Source: Struthio camelus
Lineage: Eukaryota; Chordata; Aves; Struthioniformes; Struthionidae
Assembly: GCF_040807025.1 (NCBI RefSeq)
Contig: NC_090947.1
Coordinates: forward strand, 1,116,001-1,180,000
DNA: 64,000 nucleotides
Direction of reading: 5' to 3'
Shown here: positions 19,523 through 32,284 of the stretch, one piece after another
Position numbering within the stretch: the first letter of the stretch is position 1
Layout: the number at the start of each line of letters is the position of its first letter
Made by a program: the position numbers and the translations under genes
Notes under the pieces: model-generated
The model's database searches: none
Told to the model about the DNA's origin: nothing
The model's input: only the letters and a program-made list of their open reading frames with translations

Positions 19523-22325
19523 GAGTGATCAGAGGAAAACACCTGCAGAAGATGCACCGCCAGCCGTGGTGGGCTGTGCAGGGCCATGCCTGCTCCAGCC
19601 AGCACAATGTGAAAGCAGTGCTGGGCCCTGGAGAACAGGCACCACCCTGTTGCGCCAGGGTGAATCCGTACATGGCTGACTTCCTCCTGCCTGTCTCTTT
19701 TGCTCTTTCTTTCAAGTTAAATATATGCCTCCATCTAGATTAATGATCTCACCTGCTGAACCTGCTCTTGTTTGCTCAGAGGTTGCAAAGTGCTACTGGG
19801 GCTGGCAATAGAAAGGGAAACACATCTTTGCAGGGAGGCAGAGGGGTTATTGGTCTCAGGCCATGTTTCTCCCCATGCTCTTACCTGCAGGAAGAAACAG
19901 GGCTGAGATGACAACACATTCTGAATCCACTGCGGAAGTCATTAAAATGGGTCTGACATGTTTGATTAGATGGTATTTTCTTGGTTTTATTGTTCCTCCA
20001 GAGAAAGTCAGGTCTCAAGCAGAAAGTACTCATCTTCTGAGAAAAAGGGTTAGTAAAGCCAGTCCCATCTCTCTCCCAGATACCTGCATTTCCCAGAGGA
20101 ACTCTTTCCTGTATAGTTTGCCTTTGGTTTAATCCCATTCATTACACAAATCTGCTTTTTTTATCAGGCTAACGTGTGCCTTTTGTTTCCCCTTTCCTCT
20201 TCTCCGGACAAAGGACTTGTTTCGGTGCCTGGATTGCACACATTCAGCAATTTCACTCTTTAATTGCCCCTACGAGCGTGTTTTAAGCACCACAGCATGC
20301 ACTGATATTCTACTGGTGTGCAATCGTATATGATCTAATGTGAGCAGTTGGACCTCAAATACTTAAATTGCACTGGGAAACGGAAGCACACAGTCAGGCT
20401 GCAAATAAGAAGATCCCAGCCTATGCTGGGAGCTGGGAAAGGTGTCTTCCCAGGAAAATCTTTTTTTCTTGGAGTCAGGAGGACTCACTATCAGAGGCAC
20501 GAAAAAGGGATGGAAGATAACCAGTGAAGGAGAAGAAACCCTAACTGGCAGAAGAAGGATTTAATTCTTAGACTATGGGACCAGGAGGTACCTGTGATGT
20601 TTTTGTTTTGTTATTCAAGAGAGGGAAAAAGCAGTTACCTGGACCCTGGGAGCTACCTGAAACCACAGTCCCCCGCTTTACCCCTGCAGGCTGCAGGGCT
20701 GCCTGTGGTTGAAGCATGTGTCCTCCTCTGCACCACTGAAAAAAATTATTTCCTCTTCCCCTCTACAGAACAACGTTAAAATGAGCTGTGCGTTACTCCA
20801 GCACCCCTAAAAAGCTTTTTTTTTGCCTTGGCAAACAGGGCAGGAAGGAGTGACTAGGGCCAATTCAGGGCTACAAATCCTGGCTGTACAGGACCACATC
20901 ACCTTAGTGACTCAAGGCACCCAGAAAACCCGGTGAGGTATGTGTTTAACAGTGATGCTGAAAATACCTGGCTCCACACATGCATTTCACACATCCCCCC
21001 AGTCCTGCCGTGATTTATTCTGGGGTAGAAGATGTTTATGCTTTCAAACCTGGTCTCTGCTAGCATTAAATGAAAAGCCTTCCTCAAACTTTCCTTGCCC
21101 CTAGAGCCTGATGGCTCACTCGCCTGCTGGATACGAAGTCATTGACTCCCTCTCCCCAAATCGAAGACAACTCACGTTTAAGTGCAGGTCGGGACTTCTG
21201 TAGCTCCTCAGCGGTTTGGCAGCTAACAGGGTTTTAGCAGAGCAATCTGGTGTCACGTGGCAGCCTGTAATTAAAATGTCTTGTCTATGTCACTGCATCC
21301 CAGCAAAAAAAGGCTGCGAGCTTGTAGTTCACTGCTCTTAGCCTGTCCAAAGAGCAAGATGGAAAGGCTTTTGGCCTCTGGAATAGGCTCATCAAGCAAA
21401 ATAAATCAGTTTAGGTGTGCATCACTTTCAGGAATGGACTCCAGTATCTACTTGAAGACCTTTCTGTGTCTTTGATTATGATATACCTTCCAAGCAGAAT
21501 TTGTACTGTGGGCATGAGGAATAATAAAAAAGATGAAATCTTTTAAGGACATGGAGAGCAGACCCAAAAAATGCAACAATTTGATTGTGCTGGAACAGTT
21601 TAACTTCTGCGGCTCCCCTTCAGCATTGTGTCCGTGTCCATACTCCATGGGCACCTTGCGAAGGACAAGGGATGTTCAGCACTCTGCCTGGCTGCAGAAA
21701 CGCCCTCACCATCCTCATCACCACTTGATTTTTTTGTGCAGCTCCTTGGCATTTTTCTGCGACTCTCACATGATTCTTCACAGCCCTTTGTGGCTTTCCT
21801 GATTTTCTTGTCACGTATGAGAGTGTACGAGGCTGACACAGTGCAGGAACCTGGCCATTTTACTTAGGGTTTATGTCTGAAGGATGCAGGTTTCTTGTGT
21901 TCAGCCTAAATCCACAAACTCATGAGTTCAGCCCAGGTATACTTGAGAGCTGAATTCCCAAGTGATCTATGGTTGCGCTCAGAAAGAGGTAGGGAGGGAG
22001 GTGAGGATGGGCATCAGGGATGTGCCTGCCCTAAATTCTGCTGAAACACTTTCCTGCCTCATAGCATAAGACCTAAAAGGCACTTTGCCTAATTAATTAC
22101 TAATTAATTATTACTGCTAATAATTAATAATAATTAATTAATAATTACTGCTTTAGCTTGAATCATTTCAATCTTACTTAGCATTAAATGGAAGCAAAAC
22201 ATGACAGATGAAAGAGGGAACTGTTTAATCAGCTGGCAAAGCTTTCCAGGCAAAAACTGCTGTTTGCTGGAGTTTCACGTGGAGAGAATGTGCCTGCTCC
22301 TGTCCCCCTGGGGGTCGGGGCACGG
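19523..22325. other. AT-richer intergenic DNA
   Basis: No gene recognised over about 2.8 kb. The base composition drops clearly in GC compared with the tRNA island. A TAAT-rich simple repeat at 22089-22147 is listed separately. Confidence 0.5.
22089..22147. repeat. TAAT-rich simple repeat upstream of the keratin promoter
   Basis: About 60 bp built almost wholly from AATTAATTA and AATAATTA units. It lies about 180 bp upstream of the keratin TATA box and contains many TAAT homeodomain cores, though this may be only low-complexity DNA. Confidence 0.75.
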
Positions 22326-22332
22326 TATAAAA
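22326..22332 (+). promoter_or_regulatory. TATA box and first noncoding exon of the keratin gene
   Basis: TATAAAA at 22326-22332. A transcription start near 22357 would give a short noncoding exon ending at about 22393, before the donor GTGAGC at 22394. This matches the known beta-keratin layout: a noncoding exon 1 and an intron in the 5' UTR. The intron would run to 23228 (about 835 bp). Confidence 0.65.
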
Positions 22333-23248
22333 CCCCATGCGGCACCTGGCCCTACTATCTGCTTCCCTGTCTGCAGCCTCCTCTGGCACCTGGGTGAGCT
22401 GAAACAGATTCTGCCTCCTTCTCCGGGCTGAACTATTGCTCTCGCTGGTGTTTTCTGCTCCATAAAAGTTCAAGGTTTGTTATCTATCTCCTGCCTGGGG
22501 AGCAACATTGGAGCAGGGTTTCTTTCTTCTGCAAAATGAGGTGCTGGGGTTCAAACCGCAGGGGTTGTGGGCCGCAGGACTGATAGGGTTAAGGCGAGGG
22601 TCTCTAACCATATAGCCAGGTGCATCCTTCACTATTTTCCCTGTTAAAAATAAACTAGCGCATTCCCAAGTTACAGGGATCAATGTGCCACCCTTCAAAG
22701 AAGGGCAGCAGAGGTCTCTTGGATTTTGGGATGGGATAGCTAAATCCAGATCACTTGTGTTGTACTGATTTAGGTGGGTTTTATCACAACTGAATGTGTT
22801 TTAATGAGCATTTTGTTTGATGAAGGCTTTCTGTCAGCTTTCAGTCCTGCCTTCGAGGGCAGATGGTGTGCAGCAGAGCCTGGTCTCAGCGTACTCAGCC
22901 TGCTGTGCCTCCCACTGCCCAGAACACTCCTCCACAGCTCCGATTTCCGTTTTCTATTCCCTGACATTCAGCTTTCTTCTTGTGCCACTCAGACTAAACT
23001 CCTTGCTTCCCTGCAAGAGGAAGTTACAGGAGGAGGGAAGGGGGAAGCTGACTTCCGCCAAAACTGCCTCTGTGTCTTTTGGAAAGTCTTCCTTCGAGGG
23101 CTTCTAAACGGTTCAAACTCACCCTCTAGCTAGTTCTCCTACGCTCTCATTACTGGAGCCGCTGAGTTAGGGATCAGCAGCAGCAGCCCAGCCTCTGCCT
23201 CGTGCTTTTGCCTTACTCTGACTTCCAGGTTTACCTCCTCACAGAGCA

Positions 23249-23545
23249 ATGTCCTGCTATGACCTGTGCCTCTCCTCCTCCTGCGGCCCGAGGCCACTCG
23301 CCACCAGCTGCAATGAGCCATGCTTCAGGCGGTGCGGGGACTCCACGGCCATCATCCAGCCTCCCACTGTTGCGGTGACCCTGCCCGGCCCCATCTTCAG
23401 CTCCTACCCGCAAAACACAACGGTGGGATCCACGGCATCGGCAGCTATCGGGAGCTACCTCAGATGCTGTGGGGTCCCTGTCGTGTCCTGTGGCTCCCGG
23501 GGGTCGGGGGATGCTGGACTACTGTGCCTCAGCAGTGGGCTGTAG
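23249..23545 (+). CDS. Feather-keratin-like corneous beta-protein, 98 aa
   Basis: Small structural protein that assembles into beta-sheet filaments of feathers, scales or claws. The N-terminus MSCYDLC and the segments [14 protein letters not shown] and [20 protein letters not shown] are hallmarks of avian feather keratins; the VTLPGPI part is the filament core strand region. Length equals the usual feather keratin length. Cysteines cluster at the N-terminus as expected. The C-terminal third departs from the usual GVPISSGGFG...RRCLPC tail: it reads [16 protein letters not shown] and ends CLSSGL, without the terminal CLPC. The acceptor is at 23228 (or 23244) just before the ATG, consistent with the 5' UTR intron. 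The ORF is intact. Single-copy in this window, whereas the family is usually clustered. Confidence 0.88.
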   Translation: MSCYDLCLSSSCGPRPLATSCNEPCFRRCGDSTAIIQPPTVAVTLPGPIFSSYPQNTTVGSTASAAIGSYLRCCGVPVVSCGSRGSGDAGLLCLSSGL

Positions 23546-24002
23546 AGGTTTTCCTGCTGGTGCACCTCATCCCACCGATGCCAGCAGAACGGCCACGTAG
23601 GAAAGGAAAAATGAAACACAGAAAAAAGATCTGGGAAGAGGACTAAGGAAATGTCCGTGGGTTTCCAAAGTGTGGGAGGCATCTGCAGCTCCCTCTGGAA
23701 GTAACGGAGCTGTGTGAAGTTGTCGTCAGTCAAGATCATGCCTCTACATATCTTGCTTGCTATGCTTCACTTCATATTTCCGTGTAAGTGTCCCATTCTA
23801 TGGGGTTTCACAGCATTTGCTATTGGCTGGGCTAAAATGCTTATAGCTGGCTGTAGATGGAAGGTGATAGTCACAGGGGCAATGGGGACAGAGGAACAAG
23901 TTGTAGGGATCTGTTTGTCCTTAAGTGGGAGATTATCCATTTCTTTACTGAGCACTGGAAATACACTTATGCTCTGAACTATTTATTCTACTTTTTCTTC
24001 TC

Positions 24003-24008
24003 ATTAAA
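24003..24008 (+). terminator. Candidate polyadenylation signal (ATTAAA) of the keratin gene
   Basis: ATTAAA lies about 460 bp after the stop codon, a plausible 3' UTR length for this family. No closer AATAAA is visible on this strand. Confidence 0.5.
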
Positions 24009-27000
24009 GACATACTGCATCATAGCCTGAGTCTTCTGGTGTTCCCTTTGCCTCCAGTCTGAAGTGATAACCTATTCTGGAGCAACTTACTGCTGTGCGA
24101 GGGTTTTCTTTTCTGATTGAAATAGGAATTTCTGCTGCTTAGCTCCATGCTGCGCTGACAAAAGCGTGTGGTTTACTGCATCCGGCCCAAAGGGGACTTT
24201 CTTAACCTGGAAACCTCTCCTATTGCCCCATAATGACAACCTGCTTAGTGGCACGGCAGGGAGGACTTCCTTCCAGAGCAACTTCATTGGCTGTTCCCTT
24301 GAGGAAGTGGGAACACTGAGGTTGGATGTTTCCAAATGGCCTTTTTCTTGTTTTTGCAGCAATTTTTTTGGTGAGCTAAGGAGGATGGATGTGGGCCCCG
24401 GGGAGAAAAGGCAGATATGAGTTTCTTGGGAGAGGCACCTTTGAATGGTTACTGCATGCCCGGCTCTGTGCTGGGTTGGAGTAGTGCTACCTAAGGCTGC
24501 TGCAGTATAACCAGAGAACAGACAGCTCAGCATGTCAGACCTGCTCCTCCTGGGGTCTTGCTGTGTGCTGCTGAACAGAGTGATGTCGAACTACTTGCAG
24601 CATTAGAGAAAGGTCCTGATACTGCCATACTGGCTACAGGCACATCTAGAGCTGAGTAACAGGTGAAATTTCTGTGTAATAAGAAATTTGGTCATTTCCA
24701 ACCTTGCTTTCTGCCTGCAGTGTCTGCAGAAGCTTGAAATATCTGTACCTCCATGAAAATAAATCAATCCCAAAACATTTTTTTTTTGTGGAAAAATACT
24801 CGGAATGAATATAAAAATATTTCCCTCCCATATATCTCAAGGGCATTGCTTCAGCTCTCCTATGTCTACAACATTTTATGAAGATAAAGAGTCAAAGCTT
24901 CTTAAGATATATGCCAGTGACAAAGCCAGAGCTCAAGCATTCGGCTTGTCATTCTTACTCTTTACACCAGGAAGTGGAAAAAGGGGCCTTAATACAAATA
25001 AGCGTGTAATGACTCAAACCTAGATAGCAAAGATGCTGAAGTGAGGCATGTGATAAATCTGCATCTGGCTATATCTCTTTATGAAGCAATAGAAAACATT
25101 TTATTCTGTACTCCTGCATGCACACATATGCATGCATATATAGAGATGTGACTGAAGCATTTCGCCTTCACTGAGCCACACGAGTAATATGAGGTGAATA
25201 TACCTATCTCCAAGTGCTAGCTCAACATGATGGCTTTGGAAATGCCATTCCACCCTGGCTAGGCATGAACCTTGTCCAGTAGTCCATGCCCACAGCAGCA
25301 TCCCCCCACCTGCCAGTGAAAGGGGGGTTCCAGCAATGTGAAAGCACAGTGTACAGTTACCCGGGCTTTCTCTGAACACAAAGACATTCAGAAGCCCAAG
25401 TTTGTCAAGATCTGCAACTGAGCACCTATTATTGGAGATATTATGGGATGAGGCATCCTAGAATTTCTCAGAAACACCAAGTGTGATGGACACTTACGCC
25501 TTTGGTAATGCCATCAGTAAAGATATATGAACATAGTAATACAGACATGAAGAAAAAAAATGTAATTTCCCCATGCACTCTAGATACAAAGGCAAGAGTT
25601 GGACCAGTTAGTAACCACCTGTGAGTTACACAGCTGCCAGTAGGAGGATAATTTAAGAGCTAAATTAGTTGTGGATGTTGTCACCTGGTTGGTCAGCTCA
25701 CAGGTGTCCCACGGGAGCAGTCCAGTGACACACACACACACACACGTGCTGACTGTCATAGCCCAGAGGCTAACCCCATCCCTGGCCACAGCCCAAGTAA
25801 GCCCCCTTAGCTCTTCCCAAAGACGAGGATGCATGACTTCGAGCTGTGGGATGAGCTGGCTGAACAGATGAGATGAATTTAGGAATAATTATTTTACAGG
25901 GAGAGGGTGCAGGTGCCTCTAGGAGAAGATACTAGACATTGAAAGAGCCTCTTTAAGATGCCATGTACCATCAAGCAGAACTTTTTCAGCTGATGGAAAG
26001 AGGACAAGGACATGACTAAGACCGCCACAGATAGTGTTGAAATCTTCCTTCGTACTTTGAGTGTTTTGGTAATGTGACACTTTGCATAAAGTTTATGAGT
26101 GTTTATGATGAAAGACTGCACTAAGCTGGAAAGCATGTTGGCCTTCAAAAGCCTGTGACCAAGCTCAGCTTATTTTATTGCTCAGAAGATCTTCACAGAG
26201 ACGCTCCTAATTTGGAGATAATTTACATGGCTTCTGCGCAGCAATCAGAACACCAGGAGAAGAGAGAGGTGGATTCACAACTCTACTCCAAGGACTGCTC
26301 AGATATTTTTATCCAAGCTCTAGGAATTATCCTTGGAGAAGAGATACAAAATGCTACCAAAGATTGCAAAGTGGAAGAGCAATGATTCTCTAGCAAAAGA
26401 CTCATTAGAAAGCCATAGGCATCTAGAGTGTGTATGACTGTCTTTCACCTGTTTGCTTGGCAGGACAGTAACCAGGATTGAGCAGGGAAAAAGAATAGCA
26501 ACATTTTGAGATGACTTTTTGTTGAATGGCTCCATCGGTGAAGTTGTACCAATTTTTCTCTGAAGAACCAGTGTCCCAAAGGAGACTAAAATCTGCATGC
26601 ATCCTTGATCTGACTTTAAAAAATGTGATGCCTTAGTGCAGCCAGAGTCAAGGAATAGAGGACCTCAGGGCTCTGCAGGGAACCTTGTCCCAGGGGACAA
26701 TGGCTCCCTGTCTTTCATGGGTGCTGTGACTCCCTGCCCTGGAGCCCTGTGGTCTTGGCTCCCAGCTTAAGAGCTGTCCTGAATTCACTCTGTCACATAT
26801 TTCCCCTAGCCAGTACTTGCCCTGGGCAGGACCCCACAGAGCTGCTAATCAGGCCCTAAAATACAGGTTCCTGCCAAGGTGGTGGAGCAAAAGGGCCTAG
26901 TGAGAAATAGGGAGCTACAGACCAAGACTGAGGGTGTGTTTGCAGGAGAAAAGCTGAGCTGAAAAATAAAGACTGGAAAACAGAAGTATGCATATGGAAG

Positions 27001-29535
27001 GAAAGAGCTGGATCCTAGGTTTTGGTCCCAGCATTGCCTGCTTCATGACCATAGCAACAGAAGTGTTTCTTGGAAAAGCCTGGAGCATAGCTCAAATGGG
27101 ATCCTTCTGCCATATCTGGATCTGTTGAGGTTCATGTCTTCTACTCACATCCCATCTTCCCTTGCCTGCTCATTTCCTCGGAGGAAACCATCTCCCTGCT
27201 GTCACTCAGCATCCTTCTGCAGTAATCATTGCTTCCTGGAGACAGCTATTCCCTTTCATTTTCTCCTATCCTTTGCTTTAATGAAACCGACTGCAAAGAT
27301 TACAGTCCATGAGTGATGGTGCGCTAGTTCAGCTCAACAGGGAGCAGCGGAAGCAGCTCAGCCCAAGGTGACGGTGGCAGCTCCCCATTGCGGGGTCACA
27401 TCCATGGGGGGTGTAGATCTCTTCTTTGGGGAGTGCGTAACTGTGGGAAAACCCTGACCCGCACCACTGCACTAAGCAAATGGGCTCACTCATGTTTCTC
27501 TTCATTTCTCTGCTTGGGGGAAGCCGTTAGAAGCAGCCAGTGAGCATCTCCTGCACAGAGTGGGTACCAGGGGGAGCCCACAGCTCCAGGCAAATGCAGT
27601 AGTGTGTGCTGGGTTGCATTGCTCCCCTGGGAATGGAGGAAAGGAAGAGGAGGAGGGATGAAGCCGTGGTTTAGGTTGGAACAAATGAAAAAGCATAGAG
27701 AAATATCGCAGAACAGTGAGGATTAGTGCAAATGGGAATCTTGGGTGTGTAGGCCCCCAGCAGCACAAGACAGGCTACAAGGACAGAGGGATTGATGGCA
27801 GCTGGATTAGCCAGTGAGCAAGATCCCAGCTCATCCACGTGCAGCTTCCCTGCACTTCCAGATTAGGAGACCAGAAATCCTGGTGACTCACAGCAGCGCG
27901 ACAGGATGGAGAGACAGATCCACTGCCAACTCCTACAGGGTAGGAAAAAGCGCATTCCCAGCATGCCAGCATCAAGCTGAGGGCCAACCCAGGGATGTGA
28001 GGTGGCCTCGCTAGGTAGCGTCCCTTGTCTTCTTGGCCACAGCAAGGACTACTGGTCAGAGTACTTGGAGACACGCGTTCTGGAGCAAGCCATGTGGAGA
28101 CTGGGCCCCAGGGCCTGGGAGAGTGCGGGCATGAGGGAATGAATGGAATTTGTTTGCCCCCCAAAATACCCCTTCTTTTCCCTGAGGTTTCCACATTGAG
28201 CTTTGCAATGCAATTTCCCACAAAAGCAGAGAGGGATTCTGCTCTTAGGCTTTAGGAAGAAGAGAGAAAATGGTTGCAGAGCAGGGATAGCAGAGAGGAG
28301 AGGACACTATCAGGACAGCATCCTTTCTTGAGGCACTGACTGCTGCACCCACGGGTTAACTGCAGGGCAGAGGCTCACTGTGGTTTCACTTGCCGCCTTC
28401 TTCCCCATGCAAGGCTCCTGTGCCCAGCCCGGCAAGCCAGACAGGCAATGACTCCAGCACCCCAGGGGACTCCTCGCCTAGTGCTCTGGTTCTTCTCCAG
28501 GGCTGGAAATCCCATAAAGCAGGAAAATAACAGGTCTCCCTACTGTGTGAGTCACCTGGGACGAAGCACACAAATCAAAAGGTACCAGCGTCCCAGTCTA
28601 GCCCTCCTGGAGCTGCCCATGGGAGTGGTGCTTGCGGGGCTCTTGCCCTTGCAAGCCTGCAACCCTGCTTGCTCTGCCAGTGCTACATCTCACCCTGAGT
28701 CCGAATCACCTCCAGACGCTGCTTCCAGCTGTCCCCTACCACCCTTTTTCCTCTGAGTATCTGCCACAGGGGAGACCAGCCCCAGGGGAAGGTGCTGCTG
28801 CTAGGGAGACAAAGATAAGCGCGATGAAAACATAGCTCAGATCCAAAAGTTTGACAGGGTGCTGGTATTGGAACAGTCAGGGATCTGAGTTTTAAATTCG
28901 ATGGAAGTTAAATATTCCAAGGCTGTGAATTCACATTTGTTGAGTATTAGGCGCCTGCACATTTCCCAAAGAAGAGAAGGATAATCTGCTTATTGCTGGG
29001 TGGAGATGGCTGCTGCTAGTGCTCATCAAGTAGCCCGGGAGAAGCTGGGCAGCTGAAGGGGATTTTGCCAGAGAGAAATCACAAGGGTGCAGTACCCTCC
29101 CTGCCCGCTCCTCCCCACAGCTCCATGACTTGCATCATAGGGAAGAGGAGAGAGGTTTGACTGCACGGCCCACAGCCAGTTCTTCCTTCCTGGTTCCCCT
29201 GGGCCCAGCTGACAGCGATCTGGATGTGCTCTAGGAGAGCGGGTAGTAATTCTGGCACAGCCTGGAGTGTAATATAATTAGCCCGTTCCTGTCACCTATG
29301 CCCCTTGCAAGCACTGCAGTGCTTGGCTAGGGCAATTGCTGCAGCTGTTTGTTAGAGGGCAAATGAGAACCTCGCGTCTGAGCCTCGCAGCATCCAGACT
29401 TTGCAAAAATCAACTCTTTAACAAGTTCCCTGCACTGCTGCCCTACTCTAACACCATCAAAAAGGGGAGGTCCCACCACCTGGAACTCTTAGCTGGGCCG
29501 TGGTCCTGCAGCAGCTGGGCTTCCTGCCCTGCACA
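24009..29535. other. Intergenic DNA, no gene recognised
   Basis: About 5.5 kb of moderately AT-rich DNA with short, unsupported open frames only. It includes a short CA dinucleotide run at 25728-25745. I recognise no tRNA, exon or intact repeat. Confidence 0.5.
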
Positions 29536-29740
29536 GATACAGGTACATACATAAACCTGGCCCTGGGTGCTGCATCCGAAAAAACATTCCCTGACCTGCC
29601 CCAGAACCAACCTCTCAGTCTTGCGACCCCTCAAGCGACTGGGAGCTGCTGAAGGAGCAGCTCCTGCACCCCATTGACCCCACAGTCAGCATCTCCTGGG
29701 GTTCAGAGAAAGAGAACAGTCACAGGGATTTCCTGTGCTG
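29536..29740 (-). repeat. Decayed Ala-module flank
   Basis: Contains the CCCTGACCTGCCCCAG stretch found next to the minus-strand Ala copies near 5450, 10640 and 14510 and, inverted, near 31050. There is no tRNA inside. It marks the left edge of the second tRNA island. Confidence 0.55.
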
Positions 29741-29863
29741 CACACACTTGCAGCCTGTGTCCCCCGTGCCCACCTGGCACCACCAGCGAGCACTGGGCCC
29801 TGGCTGCGCGCAGAGCGGTGGAGTGCCTGCTCTGGGCCAGAGTGGCCGCAGCTCCAATGTCCT

Positions 29864-29935
29864 GGCTCGTTGGTCTAGGGGTATGATTCTCGCTTCGGGT
29901 GCGAGAGGTCCCGGGTTCAACTCCCGGACGAGCCC
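29864..29935 (+). tRNA. tRNA-Pro (CGG)
   Basis: First gene of the second island. Intact Pro cloverleaf, anticodon CGG. T4 terminator at 29939-29942. Confidence 0.95.
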
Positions 29936-30126
29936 TCCTTTTGGGTGCCATGGTTGTCTCTTTAGCCAAGCCAGCGCAGAGTTCACAGGGAGCCCAGCCA
30001 TGGGCATTCACCCTGTTGGTCCCCATCCGCTTCATGCCCTTTGGGTGCTCCAAGGCTTTGGGCTTAGTAAGGACAGTGCACCTGCTCCCCCTGCATTAGG
30101 CTCCTGGTCCTGCTGTGACACAGTCT

Positions 30127-30791
30127 GGATGGCAGACGAGGGGCAGCCAGGACCTGGATGCCCCATGCCCCCTGCCCCACGTGACAGCCTGTGCCGGGCT
30201 GGCAGCAGGATGGGGCACAGGGGCGGTGAGTGCTGGGCGCACAGAGCTGCCACGGTCCCAGCATGGGCGTCGCTGGAGACGGCATCCACAAGCTGACACC
30301 AACCTCCAGGCTTTTCCTTGCACCCCCCTGCTCAGGGAAGGAGCTCCGGCCCCCGGCATCCCCCAGTTGCCTGCAAGGACCAGGGCCAGGGCCACGGCCA
30401 TAGCATCTCTCCCTCACCCCGTGCCTGTTTTCGAGCCTCTCCGAGAGAGGCCAGGTCAGATCAGGCCGCCAGAGCCACCTGCTCGAGCAGGTGTCAGCAC
30501 GGGGCCAACGCTGCTGCGTGCTGCCCAGAGTTTGTCAGCGACGCGGCCGGAGCAGGGAGGGCCCTCTGCCTGCGTCTGGGCTGCGGTGCCGGGGCTGGAC
30601 CGGGCCACAGCTGCAGGCCCTATGGTCCCCCAGCCCTGGGGGGCATGGCAGCAGCTGGGCTGTGTGGGTGGGCGGCGGTGCCCAGGGAGCACAGGCAGCC
30701 CCCCGGCATGGGGATGTAGCTCAGTGGGAGAGCGCTTGCTTTGCATGTAAGAGGCCCTGGGTTCAAGCCCCAGCATCTCCAGGTGCTTTTC
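30127..30791. repeat. Left arm of 665-bp inverted repeat A (partner 32661-33325)
   Basis: Reads as the reverse complement of 32661-33325 with only a handful of substitutions and a small indel around 30503. Each arm ends inward with a tRNA-Ala(TGC). Arms are separated by about 1.87 kb. Most of the arm is not tRNA, so the identity is not due to tRNA constraint. Confidence 0.93.
30710..30781 (+). tRNA. tRNA-Ala (TGC)
   Basis: Ala cloverleaf with G3-U70, anticodon TGC. T4 terminator at 30787-30790. It sits at the inner edge of inverted repeat A. Confidence 0.95.
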
Positions 30792-31515
30792 TTCTAGAAA
30801 GCCATCTGCCCCAGTGGCTGCAGTGGTAGAAAGCACTGCGCCCTTGGAGGAAACCTCCCTCCTCCTTCCAAGGACCCTCCTGGCAGGAGGTTTCCCTCTC
30901 CTGTCTAGAGGATGGGCTCCCTCCATGGCCGGGTTTTCTCCCTGGTTCCCGGGAAATCCTTCTGGTTGCTCTCTTTTCCCACCCACCCAGGAGCTGCTGA
31001 CTGGCCATGAGGTTACTCAAGGGACTCCAGAGCTGGGAGGATAGCTCTGGGGCAGGTCAGGGGATGTTTTTTCTGGAGACAGCCCCCAGGGCAAGGGCTG
31101 CCTGTACCTGCATGGGGCAGGAAGCCGAGCGGCTGCAGGCCATGCCCCAGTGACAGCCCAGCTGCGCTGCCGTTGCCGTGCCTGCACCGTGTACGCCAGC
31201 CCCGGCCGTGGCCCTGGGAGATGGGGGCGCTGTCCCTGTGCACCCAGACCCTGTGCCCCACATGTTCTGGGTGCCGGGGGTGAGCTGACGCCGTTCTCTT
31301 TGGCCCCAGTGGCCCAAGGGGCTGCATTTTGGACAAGGGTCCTGCTGCCACCCATGGTGTCCAGCGTGGGGCTGGCCAACCTGCATGGGGGGATGGCAGC
31401 GACGGCCCAGGAGACTTTCCCACGTCTCAAGAAGACAAAGTGGTCAGGAGGGGCCAGGTCAGAGTGCCCTGGGGCCAGGCTGCAGGAGCAGGCGGTGGGG
31501 CACGGTGAGCCCCTG

Positions 31516-31806
31516 GGGCCGCGTGGGTGCCCCAGGGCCGGCGGGGGCAGGTTCCCGTGCACCCCCAAGCTGCCTGCGCCTGCGGCTGTGATGGCCGAGG
31601 GGTGAAGGCGTTGGACTCGAAATCCAATGGGGGTTTCCCTGCGCAGGTTCGAATCCTGCTCACAGCGTGAGGTTTTACTCGCAGGGTCCAGGGCTGGTGT
31701 GGGGATCCCCAGGTGGGGCCTGGGGCCATGGCATGCAGGGCTGCCCAGGGCCGTCTGGGGAAAGCCTGGGCTGGAGGAAGGGAGGTGGGGACCAAGGCAG
31801 CCCCAG
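31516..31806 (+). repeat. Ser(CGA) module, copy 2 of 3
   Basis: A 291-bp unit matching 3342-3632 apart from one visible difference (GGTGTGGGG here for GGTGCGGGG). It lies 28 kb from copy 1. Confidence 0.93.
31585..31667 (+). tRNA. tRNA-Ser (CGA)
   Basis: Identical in the tRNA part to the copy at 3411, including the unusual GAGGGGTGAAGG D loop. T4 terminator at 31673-31676. Confidence 0.9.
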
Positions 31807-32212
31807 ACTTGTCCTCTGGGCAGCAGCTCCTGGACCGATTGGGCCCTCTGGCACTGGAGCGGTCTGAAGGCAGGAGTGGGCCCTGGGGTTTTACAGGTTT
31901 TGCAGCCCTGGGGGAGCACGGACAAGGCATACAGGGGCTGGAGCCCGTTATCGCTGGGGCCATGTGAAATGGGCTTTCTGAGGGGACGTGCTGGAGGACG
32001 GGGCCACGGAAGGATGGTGATGTCCTTGCACTTTTGTGGAGATGCAGAACCCACAGCCATGGGGCACGGGGTGTGGGTTTGCCTAAAGTGCTCCTGGCAG
32101 AGGGCTGAGCCCGCGTGGTGCCACCAGCTCTTGGCCCTGACTGAGTCCCATGTCATACCCAGGGACAAGGGGTGCTGAAGCCGGCCTCAGGTGGCTCCAG
32201 TGGTGCCATCCT

Positions 32213-32284
32213 GGCTCGTTGGTCTAGGGGTATGATTCTCGCTTTGGGTGCGAGAGGTCCCGGGTTCAACTCCCGGACGAGCCC
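32213..32284 (+). tRNA. tRNA-Pro (TGG)
   Basis: Intact Pro cloverleaf with anticodon TGG, following tRNA-Ser(CGA) by about 545 bp as in module copies 1 and 3. T4 terminator at 32288-32291. Confidence 0.95.

Noticed and set aside
25728-25745. CA repeat
   Set aside because: Ordinary short microsatellite with no associated feature.
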